Origin: an uncultured Clostridium sp.
GTDB lineage: Bacteria; Bacillota; Clostridia; Christensenellales; Borkfalkiaceae
Reading direction: 5' to 3'
DNA length: 19,158 bases
NCBI GenBank assembly: GCA_900555925.1
Contig: USMU01000033.1
Span: 1 to 19,158 of the forward strand
Shown here: one piece after another, positions 1 to 7,771 of the stretch
How positions within the stretch are numbered: the first letter of the stretch is position 1
Layout of the letters: each line of letters begins with the position of its first letter
Notes under the pieces: model-generated
What the model was told of the DNA's origin: nothing
Databases searched by the model: none
The model's input: only the letters and a program-made list of their open reading frames with translations
Position numbers and translations under genes: made by a program

Positions 1-21
1 GTCTATTCCGGGAGAAAAGGG

Positions 22-40
22 GGGGCGACCTATTCGCCCC
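22..40 (-). terminator. Probable rho-independent terminator of the polysaccharide locus
   Basis: Downstream of the beta-helix hydrolase stop codon, the minus strand can form a GC-rich 7-bp hairpin (GGGGCGA/TCGCCCC, 5-nt loop). It is followed by CCC and then a short TTTTCT tract. A second small hairpin (CCGCC-GCA-GGCGG, 45-57) lies just before it. The T-tract is short and offset by three C residues, so termination may be imperfect. The rest of 58-147 shows no gene. Confidence 0.5.
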
Positions 41-147
41 GCCACCGCCGCAGGCGGAACCAAGGAGCAAACATATTGCTGTAAGCGTCGAGAATAATGC
101 TGTTAGTTTTTTCATAAATTATTGCTTCTCCACTTTTCCAACTAATA

Positions 148-1845
148 TCAATTCTCTGTAAGCGTATTGATATGAAGATATTTCTCCATATCATAACCGC
201 CTACTACGTTGTCGTAAATATAACCGTCTTCCTTGTAATTTTCCGGTGTCAAAAGAATATCGTTCGATACGATATTATCGAGATATAAATCATAGATAAA
301 ACAATTTTCGCTGTCATAAGTACGGACGTTCAGGAACGCTCCGTAATTCCTGCGTGCGGTGATATTTTTGAAATAGATATTTTTGACAATTCCGTAGCCT
401 TCTCCCCGGCCTCCGCTTCCGCCTATATATACGTTCAACAGTCCATCGTTATGGGACATGTAGACTTCAATATTATCAAACGTAATATTTTCCATCACCG
501 CGCCTTTTCTGTTCCCCATCTGAATGACGCAGCAGCCGAGATGATTGCTCCATGTACCGAGGGCAAATCCGACCGAACAATTTTCAAAACGCACGTTTCG
601 GGTATCGTGATTGGATTCATAAATACAGCCGTAAGCAACCGCCTTATCCGTCCAAGCCGCGTTGTTTCGGAAAAGAACGTTATCGGTAAGCCCATTTGCA
701 GTTGTCGATTTCGTTTCAAAAGCGTCGTCCCCCGTGCGGATGAAACAATCCTCGACGATGGCGTTTTTACAGTCGGACAGCATCACTCCGTCCGCGAATA
801 CCCGATAGGCAAAAAACATACAATCCTTGACCGAAACTCCTTCGCAGTCGTTCATGCAAAGTGTCCATGTCTGAGAATTGATAACCGTGATTCCATGGAA
901 TGAAACGTCGTCCACCTGATTGAAAATAAGCCCGCTTTTATTGTTGGAATACCCGGCCGGAACCTCTCCCCCGCAACAGGCGGAAAAGTCGAATAATCCC
1001 CGCCCTGCGACCTTGACGTTTTTTCCTGTCCCCGCTGTGAGCGCTGCATTAGATCCGCCGCTTTCAGGCGGCATTACTTCAATATAGGCACCTTGTTCAA
1101 GATACAATATGCTATCCGACGGCAGAGAAATAATGTCCGTCTTATATCTCCCTGCCTTAAAATAATAAACAGTTTCGCCCTCTTGGAACGCAGTTCCCGA
1201 TTTCTTCTCCACTGAGGAATAGTCCCCCGGCTCTATATATTCTATCGCATATTCTCCAAAAAGCTCCTCCGTGTCTTCTTTTTCTGCCACAAATACGGTA
1301 AGCGCTTCGTCCGGTTTTTTATTGAATGCAAACGAGAAGCTCCCGAAATCCCGAATGACGGAAGTTACCTTGTTTTCCCCAAGCTCTGCGGTCACCCCTG
1401 CACTTTCAGGCAACACGACAACACTCGGTTGACGCTCGGAAAGCACCGAACCTGCATCCAATACCGTCACCTCCGTATTTAAGGCAAACTCTTTTGCTTT
1501 GTCTGTCACCTCCACGTCGATATAAGCGAAAGAATGTATTCCGTTGGCGCTTCTCGTAGCATATACAGGAACCTCTTCTCCATTGACCGTCAGCGTATAG
1601 TAAGGGCTGTAAATTACTCCATCGGATACGGGTAGATTCGTTGACACCTCTCCCGCATAATTGGAAATATCCGAAATCTTTTCTATTCCTTCATATCTCG
1701 TGGGATAAATACGGCAATTCGCTTCTATCGGCGTTATGCCTCCGGAAGATGCTGAATCGCTCTCCGTTATGCCTCCGCATGCACTCCCTCCGAGTACAAA
1801 TACAAGACTGAAGATTAAACAAACCGACTTGGGAAATTTGTTCAT
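148..1845 (-). CDS. Lipoprotein right-handed beta-helix glycoside hydrolase (GH28/GH49-like)
   Basis: Predicted 565-residue secreted lipoprotein. The N-terminus is a hydrophobic signal ending in GSAC, so Cys23 is the probable lipidated residue. Residues about 45-200 look like an N-terminal beta-sandwich; from about 225 to 530 the repeated N-x-x-F/V...C/N-I pattern is that of a right-handed parallel beta-helix. In the polygalacturonase clan (GH28, GH49) three aspartates catalyse inverting hydrolysis. Here ADG (351-353) and TGDDAFETKS (371-380) match the NTDG and GDDCIAIKS blocks, so all three aspartates are kept. The GHG histidine and RIK substrate motifs of classical polygalacturonases are not visible, so the substrate may not be pectin. 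It is the last gene of the transport operon, 49 nt behind the permease, with an AAGGAGG site 6 nt before the ATG. Predicted role: cleavage of an imported glycan at the cell surface. The fold is confident; the exact family is inferred. Confidence 0.8.
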   Translation of the reverse strand: MNKFPKSVCLIFSLVFVLGGSACGGITESDSASSGGITPIEANCRIYPTRYEGIEKISDISNYAGEVSTNLPVSDGVIYSPYYTLTVNGEEVPVYATRSANGIHSFAYIDVEVTDKAKEFALNTEVTVLDAGSVLSERQPSVVVLPESAGVTAELGENKVTSVIRDFGSFSFAFNKKPDEALTVFVAEKEDTEELFGEYAIEYIEPGDYSSVEKKSGTAFQEGETVYYFKAGRYKTDIISLPSDSILYLEQGAYIEVMPPESGGSNAALTAGTGKNVKVAGRGLFDFSACCGGEVPAGYSNNKSGLIFNQVDDVSFHGITVINSQTWTLCMNDCEGVSVKDCMFFAYRVFADGVMLSDCKNAIVEDCFIRTGDDAFETKSTTANGLTDNVLFRNNAAWTDKAVAYGCIYESNHDTRNVRFENCSVGFALGTWSNHLGCCVIQMGNRKGAVMENITFDNIEVYMSHNDGLLNVYIGGSGGRGEGYGIVKNIYFKNITARRNYGAFLNVRTYDSENCFIYDLYLDNIVSNDILLTPENYKEDGYIYDNVVGGYDMEKYLHINTLTEN

Positions 1846-1894
1846 ACTTTTCCTCCTTAAAAATTCCTTCCCTGTCTTTCAGGCAAAAGCCCCT

Positions 1895-2830
1895 TTATTC
1901 TTTTACCGAACCTATCATTACTCCCTTAACGAAATATTTCTGTAAAAAGGGATAAATGAGTAAAATTGGCGTAATAGAAACGACAATCATAGCTGCATTC
2001 TGCCCTTGGGAAAAGAGTTTTGAACCATCGAGCCCGACATCGGGGTTGACGGGTGTCTCCCCCGCCATATTATTGAGTACGTTTCTCAGTTCAAGAGCCA
2101 AGGGATAAAGGTCGTCTCTGCTGGGCAGAAAGAAAGAAGGCCAATACCAATCGTCCCACTTTGCTACCAAATACCAAAGTCCTACGGTTGCAAGCCCCGC
2201 TTTTGAGAGAGGAATAACGAACTGAAACAGAACTCTGAACTCGCTTGCACCCTCCATGCGGCAGGACTCCAAGAGACTTTCTGGAACCTGAGAAAAGAAA
2301 TTTCTGAGAATAATGAGATTAAAACTATTGATGCCGAACGGAATTACAAGGCACCAAAGGTTATTGATTCCGAGCATCGATTTCACGGACAAATAGAAGG
2401 GAATAATTCCGCCCGAAAAAAACATTGTAATGAGAATGAGGGTAAAACAAATTTTTAATCCGGGAATATCCTTTCTGGTAAACGCATAGGCGCCGAAAGA
2501 AGTAAGAATCATGGAATACAGCGTCCCGCCCACCGTAATCAAGAAGGAAATACCAAATGCTCTGGGAACTCGTCCCTGTCCGAAAATGAATTTGTATGCT
2601 TCTACGTTGAAATCTCTCGGGATGACGAGTAGCTTTGCAGTGAGATAGTCCGCTTTTGAAGCAAAAGACATAAGAAAGACATAGATGACGGGGAAAATAC
2701 AGATAAAGCCAAACAACGTCAAAAGTGAATAATTGACGATATCGAATACTGTCACTTTTGGTTTGAGTCTTCTTTTTCTGCCCGAAGGCAAAACCGTAGT
2801 CTCCGGATTCGATTCTTTGAGAATATCCAT
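1895..2830 (-). CDS. lplC: ABC transporter permease, LplC/YtcP type (CUT1 sugar uptake)
   Basis: A 311-residue membrane protein with about six hydrophobic segments (first at about 33-55). The permease EAA-loop signature lies at about 187-209 (ESCRMEGASEFRVLFQFVIPLSK), where the permease docks on the ATPase. The C-terminus KGVMIGSVKE is the hallmark ending of the LplC/YtcP branch of carbohydrate permeases. Length is typical. The ATG at 2830 follows AAGGAGG with a 6-nt spacer, and the gene starts 11 nt after the stop of the LplB-type partner, so translation is probably coupled. With LplB it would form the transmembrane channel for an oligosaccharide delivered by the solute-binding lipoprotein two genes upstream of the permease pair. 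The operon has no ATPase gene, so a shared MsmX-type ATPase from elsewhere is inferred. Confidence 0.92.
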   Translation of the reverse strand: MDILKESNPETTVLPSGRKRRLKPKVTVFDIVNYSLLTLFGFICIFPVIYVFLMSFASKADYLTAKLLVIPRDFNVEAYKFIFGQGRVPRAFGISFLITVGGTLYSMILTSFGAYAFTRKDIPGLKICFTLILITMFFSGGIIPFYLSVKSMLGINNLWCLVIPFGINSFNLIILRNFFSQVPESLLESCRMEGASEFRVLFQFVIPLSKAGLATVGLWYLVAKWDDWYWPSFFLPSRDDLYPLALELRNVLNNMAGETPVNPDVGLDGSKLFSQGQNAAMIVVSITPILLIYPFLQKYFVKGVMIGSVKE

Positions 2831-2841
2831 GGTCCACCTCC

Positions 2842-3837
2842 TTAATCAAGCGAATACATGCTATATCCGTTTATCTTCTTCGTCAAAGCGTTGCCGCCGA
2901 TGAGAAGAATAAAGTTAATGACGTTTTTGAAAAGTCCCACAGCCGTCGAGAACTCCTGTTTTCCTCCAATACCCTCGGTATACACGAGCGTATCGATAAT
3001 TTCCGAAACATCGAGAATGGTATCGTTATATAAATTATAAACAGAATCGAAGCCTGCATTCATGATGTTTCCGAGCTGTAAAATAAACATGACGGTAATG
3101 ATAGGCAAAAGGCTGGGAAAAGTGATATATCTCATATGCCCGAAACGTTTACAGCCGTCTATCGTAGCGGCTTCGTAAAGGCATGGATCTATTCCCGAAA
3201 TCGCTGCAATATAAATGACAGTTCCCCAGCCCATTCCCTTCCACAGTTCCGTTAAAATGAGAATGGGATAGAAGTAGGAGGAGGTTTGTAAAAACGCTAC
3301 GCGATCCTTTCCGAACGCCGCCAGGATATTATTGAAAAGTCCGTCGTCTATCGCCAGCATCTGTTTGACGAGACCTCCGATGACCACCCAGGAAATGAAA
3401 TAGGGAAGATATACCATCCACTGTAATAACTTACGGTATTTTGCCACACGGACTTCATTGAGAAAAATCGCCAAAATAATCGGCGCGGGGAAACAGAATA
3501 AAAGTTTTAAAAAACTAATAACGAGAGTATTTTTCAATGCCCGAAACATCGCGGGACGGGTGAAAAATTGCTCAAAATATTTCCAGCCGACGTCGGGGCT
3601 TCCTAAAATTCCCATATCGGGAAGATAACGTTTCCATGCAAGAATAATTCCGTACATGGGTACGTAGCTGAATAAAATATAAAATAACATAACGGGCAAC
3701 AGCATAATATAGATTTGCTTGCCTCGCTTCATGCGCTCCCATATTTTTTTTCGCTTCTCCCCGGCCGGAGTTTTGTGAGGTGTTTCTTTTATCGAGTCCT
3801 CTACCGGCAAAGATCCGGCTTTTTCTTGTTCTGCCAT
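2842..3837 (-). CDS. lplB: ABC transporter permease, LplB type (CUT1 sugar uptake)
   Basis: A 331-residue integral membrane protein with a charged cytoplasmic N-terminus and about six membrane segments (about 42-66, 102-127, 137-160, 188-213, 242-264, 300-320). The EAA loop is at about 221-241 (YEAATIDGCKRFGHMRYITF). Segments such as YVPMYGIILAWKRY and the C-terminal NGYSMYSLD are typical of the LplB family. The frame is open up to 3930, but the start at 3837 is preferred because GGAGG sits 5 nt before it and the added N-terminus would be encoded by the intergenic hairpin. It pairs with the LplC-type permease immediately downstream to form the sugar channel. Confidence 0.92.
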   Translation of the reverse strand: MAEQEKAGSLPVEDSIKETPHKTPAGEKRKKIWERMKRGKQIYIMLLPVMLFYILFSYVPMYGIILAWKRYLPDMGILGSPDVGWKYFEQFFTRPAMFRALKNTLVISFLKLLFCFPAPIILAIFLNEVRVAKYRKLLQWMVYLPYFISWVVIGGLVKQMLAIDDGLFNNILAAFGKDRVAFLQTSSYFYPILILTELWKGMGWGTVIYIAAISGIDPCLYEAATIDGCKRFGHMRYITFPSLLPIITVMFILQLGNIMNAGFDSVYNLYNDTILDVSEIIDTLVYTEGIGGKQEFSTAVGLFKNVINFILLIGGNALTKKINGYSMYSLD

Positions 3838-3882
3838 GTTTTCCTCCTTTTTTTCTTCCCGATTTATTCTTTTGCCTTTAAC

Positions 3883-3923
3883 AAAGGCCGCTTTTATAAC
3901 CTTAATTTTAGAAAGCGGCCTTT
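3883..3923 (-). promoter_or_regulatory. Intercistronic stem-loop between the LamG protein gene and lplB
   Basis: A perfect 12-bp inverted repeat (AAAGGCCGCTTT at 3883-3894, AAAGCGGCCTTT at 3912-3923) with a 17-nt loop lies in the 128-nt gap between the surface protein gene and lplB. No U-tract follows on the minus strand, so it is not a classical terminator. Stem-loops at this place in sugar transport operons often protect the upstream message against 3' exonucleases or limit read-through, so that binding proteins are made in excess over permeases. That role is inferred here. Confidence 0.6.
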
Positions 3924-3965
3924 GAGGCATAGAATGTCTTCAATACATTTTACCTTTTGAAATTC

Positions 3966-5693
3966 TCATTTTTTCTTTTTCAACGCAATAGCCGCTCCGG
4001 CAGCCAAAATGACAAATCCGGCGGAAATACCCGCGACGCTTCCACAGCCACTATTATCCGAGGTCTCTCCTCCTGCGGAATCGGAAGAAGAACTTCCTCC
4101 GTCCGTCTTTGTATATTTTGCATACAGGGAAATATCCACAGGATTCGCATAATCGAGCGCCGCAAACGGTTTTGTTAACGCAGCATCTGTATACCAGCCG
4201 TCAAAAGTATATCCCTCTTTATCGAACGATTTCAACGTCTCATCTCCGTTATGGGTATATTTGCTCGTTCCGAGCTTGGAGTTTCCGTCATAATAAGTGA
4301 CGGTAAATTCTTCTGCCGAGGCCTCGATAATAACTTCCGCCCCGCCTGCAAGCTCTATGTAGTATTCATCTCCCGCCTCATTTTCAGGCGGCCATTCCAT
4401 ATCCAGGTATGAGACGGCGTCTATGGCGCTGTATTTGTCGAGCACTGTTACCTTGAAGGTCAAATTATGCAATTCCGAATCGATGGGAGTACCGGGCGTA
4501 TAAGCGTTTCCGTCCAATTTGATTTGCGAAACGCGAACGAGAGTTTCATCATAATCGAAACGGACGGTATAGCCGTATTCCGCTTCCAAAATAAGTTGCT
4601 CCGTCTTAGCATACGGCGTGGAGATAAAGCCGTTGATTTCCGTTTCGGAAACCATATACCAAAGAATATTCACATTGATTTCTGTGCCGTTAGAAAGCGT
4701 GGCCTTTGTCGTCTTGGGCAAAGTTTCGTTCATGATGACGTCCACGGTATTGACATCTGTGGCCAACAGGTCGAGCGCAGCTGTATCTACGGACGTAACC
4801 GAGGTAATATACGTTCCGCTCTCCTCAGCGATAGCCTCTTCTCCTTCGACCAAACGTTTAACATTTGTTTCGGAAAGCGCACTGTCATAAACTCTGCACT
4901 CTTTAATGTCCGCGGTTGCATAACATGTTGCTGCATTTCCCGTTATCTGGCACTGTGCGCCCAACGTAAAAGCGTAGGGGTCAGAACGCCAAGAGAAAAA
5001 TGTATCCGAAAGTTGTATGGGATCTCCTGCCGCTTCACCGTTAATATAGATAGTAGCTGCATTCTTCACTGCGTCTGTACTAACTGTGACAGTAGTCCAA
5101 TTCGACGTATCGACCGTATAAAAAGCGAGATTTTTTTCCAACCATTGTTGTTTTTCATCATTATTTGCCCCGGGCGCCATATCCATATTGTTGACTTGGA
5201 TTTCCACCCCATTTTTCCAAGGAGTGATTTGGAAAGCGTCGTTATACCGCCCTACCGCAAGCATATAATGATCGCCCTGATATTTAGAGTTATCCCTGCG
5301 GAAAGTAATAGACACTGTATAGGACTCTCTGATGAGGTCGGAAAAATCCATTCCGGAATTGCCGAGTTGCGGAGCATATAAACAAGCTCCCGTTTTTCCG
5401 CCTTTGTCCTCGGCATTACGGTCACTGACAAGGGAGACATATTTTTCCCCGTCCGTATCTTCTTTAATTTGTATGGCTTCATCTCCATTTTGAGAGGTAT
5501 TCAATACTTTGAGATCAAACCCATTTCCGGAAGTATCTTGACCGGGCTTTGTCTCGTCCTCAAATTCATAGAGGGCCATGGGTTGAATGATGTCCTCCGT
5601 TTCTGCCGTTGCGGAAACGAACGGCGCGCTTCCCAGCGTCATACCACCCGCAAATAGTGCAAGTGTAAGTCCCAGACTTAAAATTTTTTTCAT
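3966..5693 (-). CDS. LamG-domain surface protein with InlB-type repeat and Cys/TM/Lys C-terminal anchor
   Basis: A 575-residue exported protein. The signal peptide is residues 1-30 (probable cleavage after SATA). A concanavalin-A-like LamG domain covers about 38-285, starting at MALYEFEDETKPGQDTSGNG, a typical LamG opening. A middle region of about 290-460 is of unknown fold. A Listeria-Bacteroides (InlB B-) repeat follows at about 463-530 (VTYYDGN...GYTFDGWYTDAALTKPF...YAKY). A Ser/Gly/Asp-rich linker leads to a tripartite tail: GCGS (549-552), a hydrophobic helix (553-571) and KKKK. LamG domains bind carbohydrate or protein ligands, so this is a likely glycan-binding partner of the transporter. 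Unusually, it lies between the solute-binding protein gene (44 nt upstream) and the permeases. An AGGAG site lies 9 nt before the ATG. The domain calls are confident; the glycan ligand is inferred. Confidence 0.85.
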   Translation of the reverse strand: MKKILSLGLTLALFAGGMTLGSAPFVSATAETEDIIQPMALYEFEDETKPGQDTSGNGFDLKVLNTSQNGDEAIQIKEDTDGEKYVSLVSDRNAEDKGGKTGACLYAPQLGNSGMDFSDLIRESYTVSITFRRDNSKYQGDHYMLAVGRYNDAFQITPWKNGVEIQVNNMDMAPGANNDEKQQWLEKNLAFYTVDTSNWTTVTVSTDAVKNAATIYINGEAAGDPIQLSDTFFSWRSDPYAFTLGAQCQITGNAATCYATADIKECRVYDSALSETNVKRLVEGEEAIAEESGTYITSVTSVDTAALDLLATDVNTVDVIMNETLPKTTKATLSNGTEINVNILWYMVSETEINGFISTPYAKTEQLILEAEYGYTVRFDYDETLVRVSQIKLDGNAYTPGTPIDSELHNLTFKVTVLDKYSAIDAVSYLDMEWPPENEAGDEYYIELAGGAEVIIEASAEEFTVTYYDGNSKLGTSKYTHNGDETLKSFDKEGYTFDGWYTDAALTKPFAALDYANPVDISLYAKYTKTDGGSSSSDSAGGETSDNSGCGSVAGISAGFVILAAGAAIALKKKK

Positions 5694-5737
5694 GTCATTT
5701 ATCTCCTTATCTCAAATTTTCAATATCCGGGAAGTAT

Positions 5738-7528
5738 TTATTTACTTCCGTCCGCCTTTACGGCAAATCCGCCGTCAATATAGGCGTTATATTCGGATAT
5801 TACGTCCTCTCCGCCATAATCTTCAAGGTAATCGCTGACAAAAGACTTCCACTTATTTTCAAAGGTCTTTGACACAATGTAGAGATCATCCCAACCAAAA
5901 GTCTTTGCGTCATAGGTCCAGCTGCTCGGGTTCCAATAAAGATTTTTCTCATTTTTTTCGAGCACGGCAATCGTCTCTAAGAAGAAATCGTGACAGTCGG
6001 TAAGGTACTCTATGCCCGCCTCTGTCTGCAAAGCCGGATAATCGGAAAAGTACGAGTTCGCTTCCGAACGTTCTTCGCGGGCACAAATAATTTCCGCATT
6101 CGTACAGGTAGTCACTTTGTAGTGCATCGTCCAATCTACGAGTGCATAGAGGAGCGTAGCGGGGTCCTCTGTGACGATGGTCTTATAGAATCCTTCTTCG
6201 TTCTTCTCCAAAAGGTTGGATTTCGTTCCGTCCGTGGACTCTGCATAGTGTACGTCCTCTACGCCGTATTGAAGGAGCTCATACCCTTCGTCGCTGAGGA
6301 GAAAATCATACAATTCGAGACATTTGCGGATACGGGAATTGCTGTTTTTAGCGTTGATACAGAAGCCCTGCCAATATCCTTCCTCTCCGGCGCCGTTCCA
6401 TGTACCGTTTTTGCCTGCGGGAGGATCGCACATAGTAATTTTCGCGGTAGCTTCCTCCAAGGAGCATTTTTCCACAGCCATAATCCCGGACACGAAATTA
6501 TTCAGCCAGTTGTGCGCATACATCATACCCGCTTTCCCTTGTGTAAATCTGTCCTGCTTGGTACCGTTGTCCGCCGTCAGGGAATCCTGAGACATATATC
6601 CGTCTGTAATCATGCGCGCGATAAAAGAAGTCGCATACATGGCCCCGTCGGTAATATCGCTGTGCGTATATTTTCCCGTTTCTTCGTCCTCGACGAATTG
6701 ATCCCAACCCGTATCGAACGCCATATAAATCCAAGCATCGAAATCTTTGTTCGATTCCGACATATATCCGAAGGTATCGTCTTGCCCGTTATTATCGGGA
6801 TCATAAATCGTAAAGGCACGAGCGAGACGATAGAAATCCAAAAGGGTTTCGGGCGCCTTAAATTCCCATTTCGTACGCAATTCCGCCGTAAGCTCTCCTT
6901 CCGAGGAGATAACGCCGTCCTTGATGAGAATATCCGCTAATTTCGCATTGAGATTATCTATCCAGTCCTGACGTACATACAGCGACTTTTCATTGTGCCA
7001 AGAAGAAGGAATAAACCATGACTTGCCCTTTGCGTAAGAGATATTGGAGCGCATATAGGAAAATTCCTGCATGTGTCTGTAAATATTCGGATAAGTCTCC
7101 TCCGTCACCCAATCGGAAATAGCGATAATGTCGCCGTTATCGATGAGCTTGCTGAAAAAATCGGGCGCCCCGGGGCCTTCCGTCAAAAAGATGTCCGGCA
7201 AATCCTGATCTGCCTGTAAGAGTACAAGCTGCTGTTGCCAATTCGCTCCGGAGCTGTTCATCGCCACGACATCGCAGCCAAGTTCTTCTTTAATTCTTTG
7301 ATAGACGGGCGAATTTGCCTGGCGTGCATTATTGAACGCAGCCCAATCGTTTTTGAATACGGTGATTTCCTTTACGTTCTCATCCTCCGTATCATTCCAT
7401 GCGCCACCGTCGGAGACGGAATCGTAGTTGCCCCAATCCGCACTGGTTCCGTGGTTTCCGCAAGCGGCAAATGCTATCGCCGCAATTCCACATAATCCCA
7501 AAGCCAGTATTCTTTTGAATACCTGCAT
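5738..7528 (-). CDS. Extracellular solute-binding lipoprotein of an Lpl-type ABC importer
   Basis: A 596-residue lipoprotein with signal peptide MQVFKRILALGLCGIAAIAF and an AAC lipobox. The mature part opens with VKEITVFKNDWAAFNNA and has the layout of family 1 (CUT1) carbohydrate-binding proteins: LPDIFLTEG for lobe I, an AWIYMAFDTGWDQ stretch, and TQGKAGMMYAHNW, a common binding-protein block. The size (over 500 residues) fits the large LplA-type binding proteins that accompany LplB/LplC. The frame is open from an ATG at 7543, but the start at 7528 is preferred because the GGAGG site (8 nt upstream) lies inside the longer reading and the signal peptide begins properly there. It should capture the oligosaccharide at the outer membrane face and deliver it to the permeases encoded further down the operon. 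Confidence 0.9.
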   Translation of the reverse strand: MQVFKRILALGLCGIAAIAFAACGNHGTSADWGNYDSVSDGGAWNDTEDENVKEITVFKNDWAAFNNARQANSPVYQRIKEELGCDVVAMNSSGANWQQQLVLLQADQDLPDIFLTEGPGAPDFFSKLIDNGDIIAISDWVTEETYPNIYRHMQEFSYMRSNISYAKGKSWFIPSSWHNEKSLYVRQDWIDNLNAKLADILIKDGVISSEGELTAELRTKWEFKAPETLLDFYRLARAFTIYDPDNNGQDDTFGYMSESNKDFDAWIYMAFDTGWDQFVEDEETGKYTHSDITDGAMYATSFIARMITDGYMSQDSLTADNGTKQDRFTQGKAGMMYAHNWLNNFVSGIMAVEKCSLEEATAKITMCDPPAGKNGTWNGAGEEGYWQGFCINAKNSNSRIRKCLELYDFLLSDEGYELLQYGVEDVHYAESTDGTKSNLLEKNEEGFYKTIVTEDPATLLYALVDWTMHYKVTTCTNAEIICAREERSEANSYFSDYPALQTEAGIEYLTDCHDFFLETIAVLEKNEKNLYWNPSSWTYDAKTFGWDDLYIVSKTFENKWKSFVSDYLEDYGGEDVISEYNAYIDGGFAVKADGSK

Positions 7529-7557
7529 ATAGTAAACCTCCATTGTTTTATTTTCAA

Positions 7558-7578
7558 ACCGTATTTATAAAATCCGGT
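7558..7578. repeat. Imperfect 21-bp palindrome upstream of the solute-binding protein gene
   Basis: ACCG and CGGT arms flank an AT-rich core (ATTTATAAAAT), symmetrical apart from one mismatched pair and the centre. It lies 30-50 bp upstream of the solute-binding protein start. It could be an operator or only an AT-rich coincidence. I found no convincing -35/-10 pair in this gap. Confidence 0.3.
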
Positions 7579-7580
7579 CC

Positions 7581-7703
7581 TTATACAAATTGTTTCGTCC
7601 ATGCTGCCGGAATCCACTCGGCGAAATCTTTCACGGACGGAAAATCAGCCTTTTTCTCATCGGCCTGCCGCCATATTTCTTGCTGTTTTTGAGTCAGTTT
7701 TGT
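7581..7703 (-). pseudogene. Forty-codon protein-like remnant in the gap before the solute-binding protein gene
   Basis: The 228-nt gap between the large LamG protein gene and the solute-binding protein gene holds an open frame that ends in TAA at 7581-7583. It is bounded upstream by TGA at 7704-7706. The translation contains ...WRQADEKKADFPSVKDF followed by AEWIPAAWTKQFV, with coding-like composition and three tryptophans. It has no ATG and no ribosome binding site. It reads like the C-terminal end of a lost or frameshifted gene, but I do not recognise the family, and chance is possible. Confidence 0.25.
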
Positions 7704-7771
7704 TCATGTCCCATTTTTATTGGACTTCTTGCTTCCAGCTTTCCGACCCTCTTATGCGTCTATTTTGCTCT

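Noticed and set aside
4467..5381. Plus-strand open frame of 304 codons opposite the LamG protein gene
   Set aside because: Cys/Arg/Ile-rich composition, typical of the complement of a Ser/Thr/Asp-rich secreted protein.
5990..6940. Plus-strand open frame of 316 codons opposite the solute-binding protein gene
   Set aside because: Antisense to a confident lipoprotein gene, with no family pattern and no promoter or ribosome binding site.
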